Source: Komagataeibacter kakiaceti JCM 25156 (GTDB taxonomy: Bacteria; Pseudomonadota; Alphaproteobacteria; Acetobacterales; Acetobacteraceae). From it: a stretch of DNA of 5,509 nucleotides. Positions 5,318 to 5,509 of the stretch are shown here, piece by piece. Under the pieces are notes generated by a model. It did not search any database. It had not been told where the DNA came from and saw nothing but the letters and a program-made list of their open reading frames with translations. Position 1 is the first letter of the stretch. Each line of letters opens with the position of its first letter. A program made the position numbers and the translations under genes. The stretch covers positions 1 through 5,509 of the forward strand of contig NZ_BAIO01000135.1 of assembly GCF_000613305.1 (NCBI RefSeq), in the 5' to 3' direction.

Positions 5318-5509
5318 TGTCCGAACGCGGCCCATCTCCCGACCCGAATGTAGCGGGGTTAGGCGGTATCCTGCGCGGAATGCTGCTGCTGGGCCGGGGC
5401 CGTGCGGAAGGCATCGCCTATTTCGGCAATACGCGCGACGCCGTGCTGTCCGCGCTGGCCCCCCGTCTGGCGTTGTGGCTGGTGGGCGGCGGGCTGACCA
5501 TCGGGTACG
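5317..5509 (+). CDS. Unrecognised protein, possibly membrane-associated (3'-truncated by window edge)
   Basis: ATG 5317 overlaps the dapE TAA stop by one base, and the frame stays open to the window end (64 complete codons). The visible protein starts MSERGPSPDPNVAGLGG, then LRGMLLLGRGRAEGIAYFG, NTRDAVLSALAPRLALWL and VGGGLTIGY. The first 17 or so residues look unstructured. The segment after about residue 48 (LAPRLALWLVGGGLTIGY) is hydrophobic enough to begin a transmembrane helix. Third-position G/C preference resembles that of the neighbours, apart from a few A/T-ending codons near the start (GTA, TTA). I do not recognise a family. Tight coupling to dapE says it is co-expressed but does not prove a role in lysine synthesis. 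Confidence 0.7.
   Translation, partial: MSERGPSPDPNVAGLGGILRGMLLLGRGRAEGIAYFGNTRDAVLSALAPRLALWLVGGGLTIGY

Overview
The window is a GC-rich bacterial chromosomal segment with five recognisable housekeeping genes and the start of a sixth, all on the + strand: yidC (3' part), engB (yihA/ysxC), argB, dapD, dapE, and an unrecognised gene cut by the right edge. The order yidC-engB-argB followed by dapD-dapE, the alphaproteobacterial style of the YidC, DapD and ArgB sequences, and the strong G/C preference at third codon positions suggest an alphaproteobacterium. Acetic acid bacteria (Acetobacteraceae, such as Komagataeibacter or Gluconacetobacter) are my best guess; the genus is inferred from memory of protein families, not from a search.

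Layout. Positions 1-1502 hold most of yidC, the membrane protein insertase, whose N-terminus lies off the left edge. After 12 bases comes engB (1515-2192), a ribosome-assembly GTPase. A 58-base gap leads to argB (2251-3156), the second enzyme of arginine synthesis. A 138-base gap (3157-3294) is the only sizeable non-coding stretch. It contains a long interrupted inverted repeat, a consensus TTGACA -35 hexamer inside that repeat, a short GC-rich hairpin and the dapD ribosome binding site. dapD (3295-4142) and dapE (4148-5317) follow with a 5-base gap. The last gene starts at 5317, sharing one base with the dapE stop codon.

How they work together. dapD and dapE encode two enzymes of the succinylase branch of diaminopimelate/lysine synthesis. 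The intervening aminotransferase (DapC) is not here; in some bacteria ArgD supplies that activity. argB is the acetyl-blocked counterpart in arginine synthesis. yidC and engB serve membrane protein biogenesis and ribosome assembly, a common alphaproteobacterial neighbourhood.

The main irregularity is in dapD. The family N-terminus begins at ATG 3295, but the frame is lost at about 3385-3389, where one G appears to be missing. All remaining sequence is intact in the next frame. This is either a sequencing/assembly error or a real frameshift in a gene normally required for cell wall and lysine synthesis. I found no RNA genes, mobile elements, CRISPR arrays or evident novel system.
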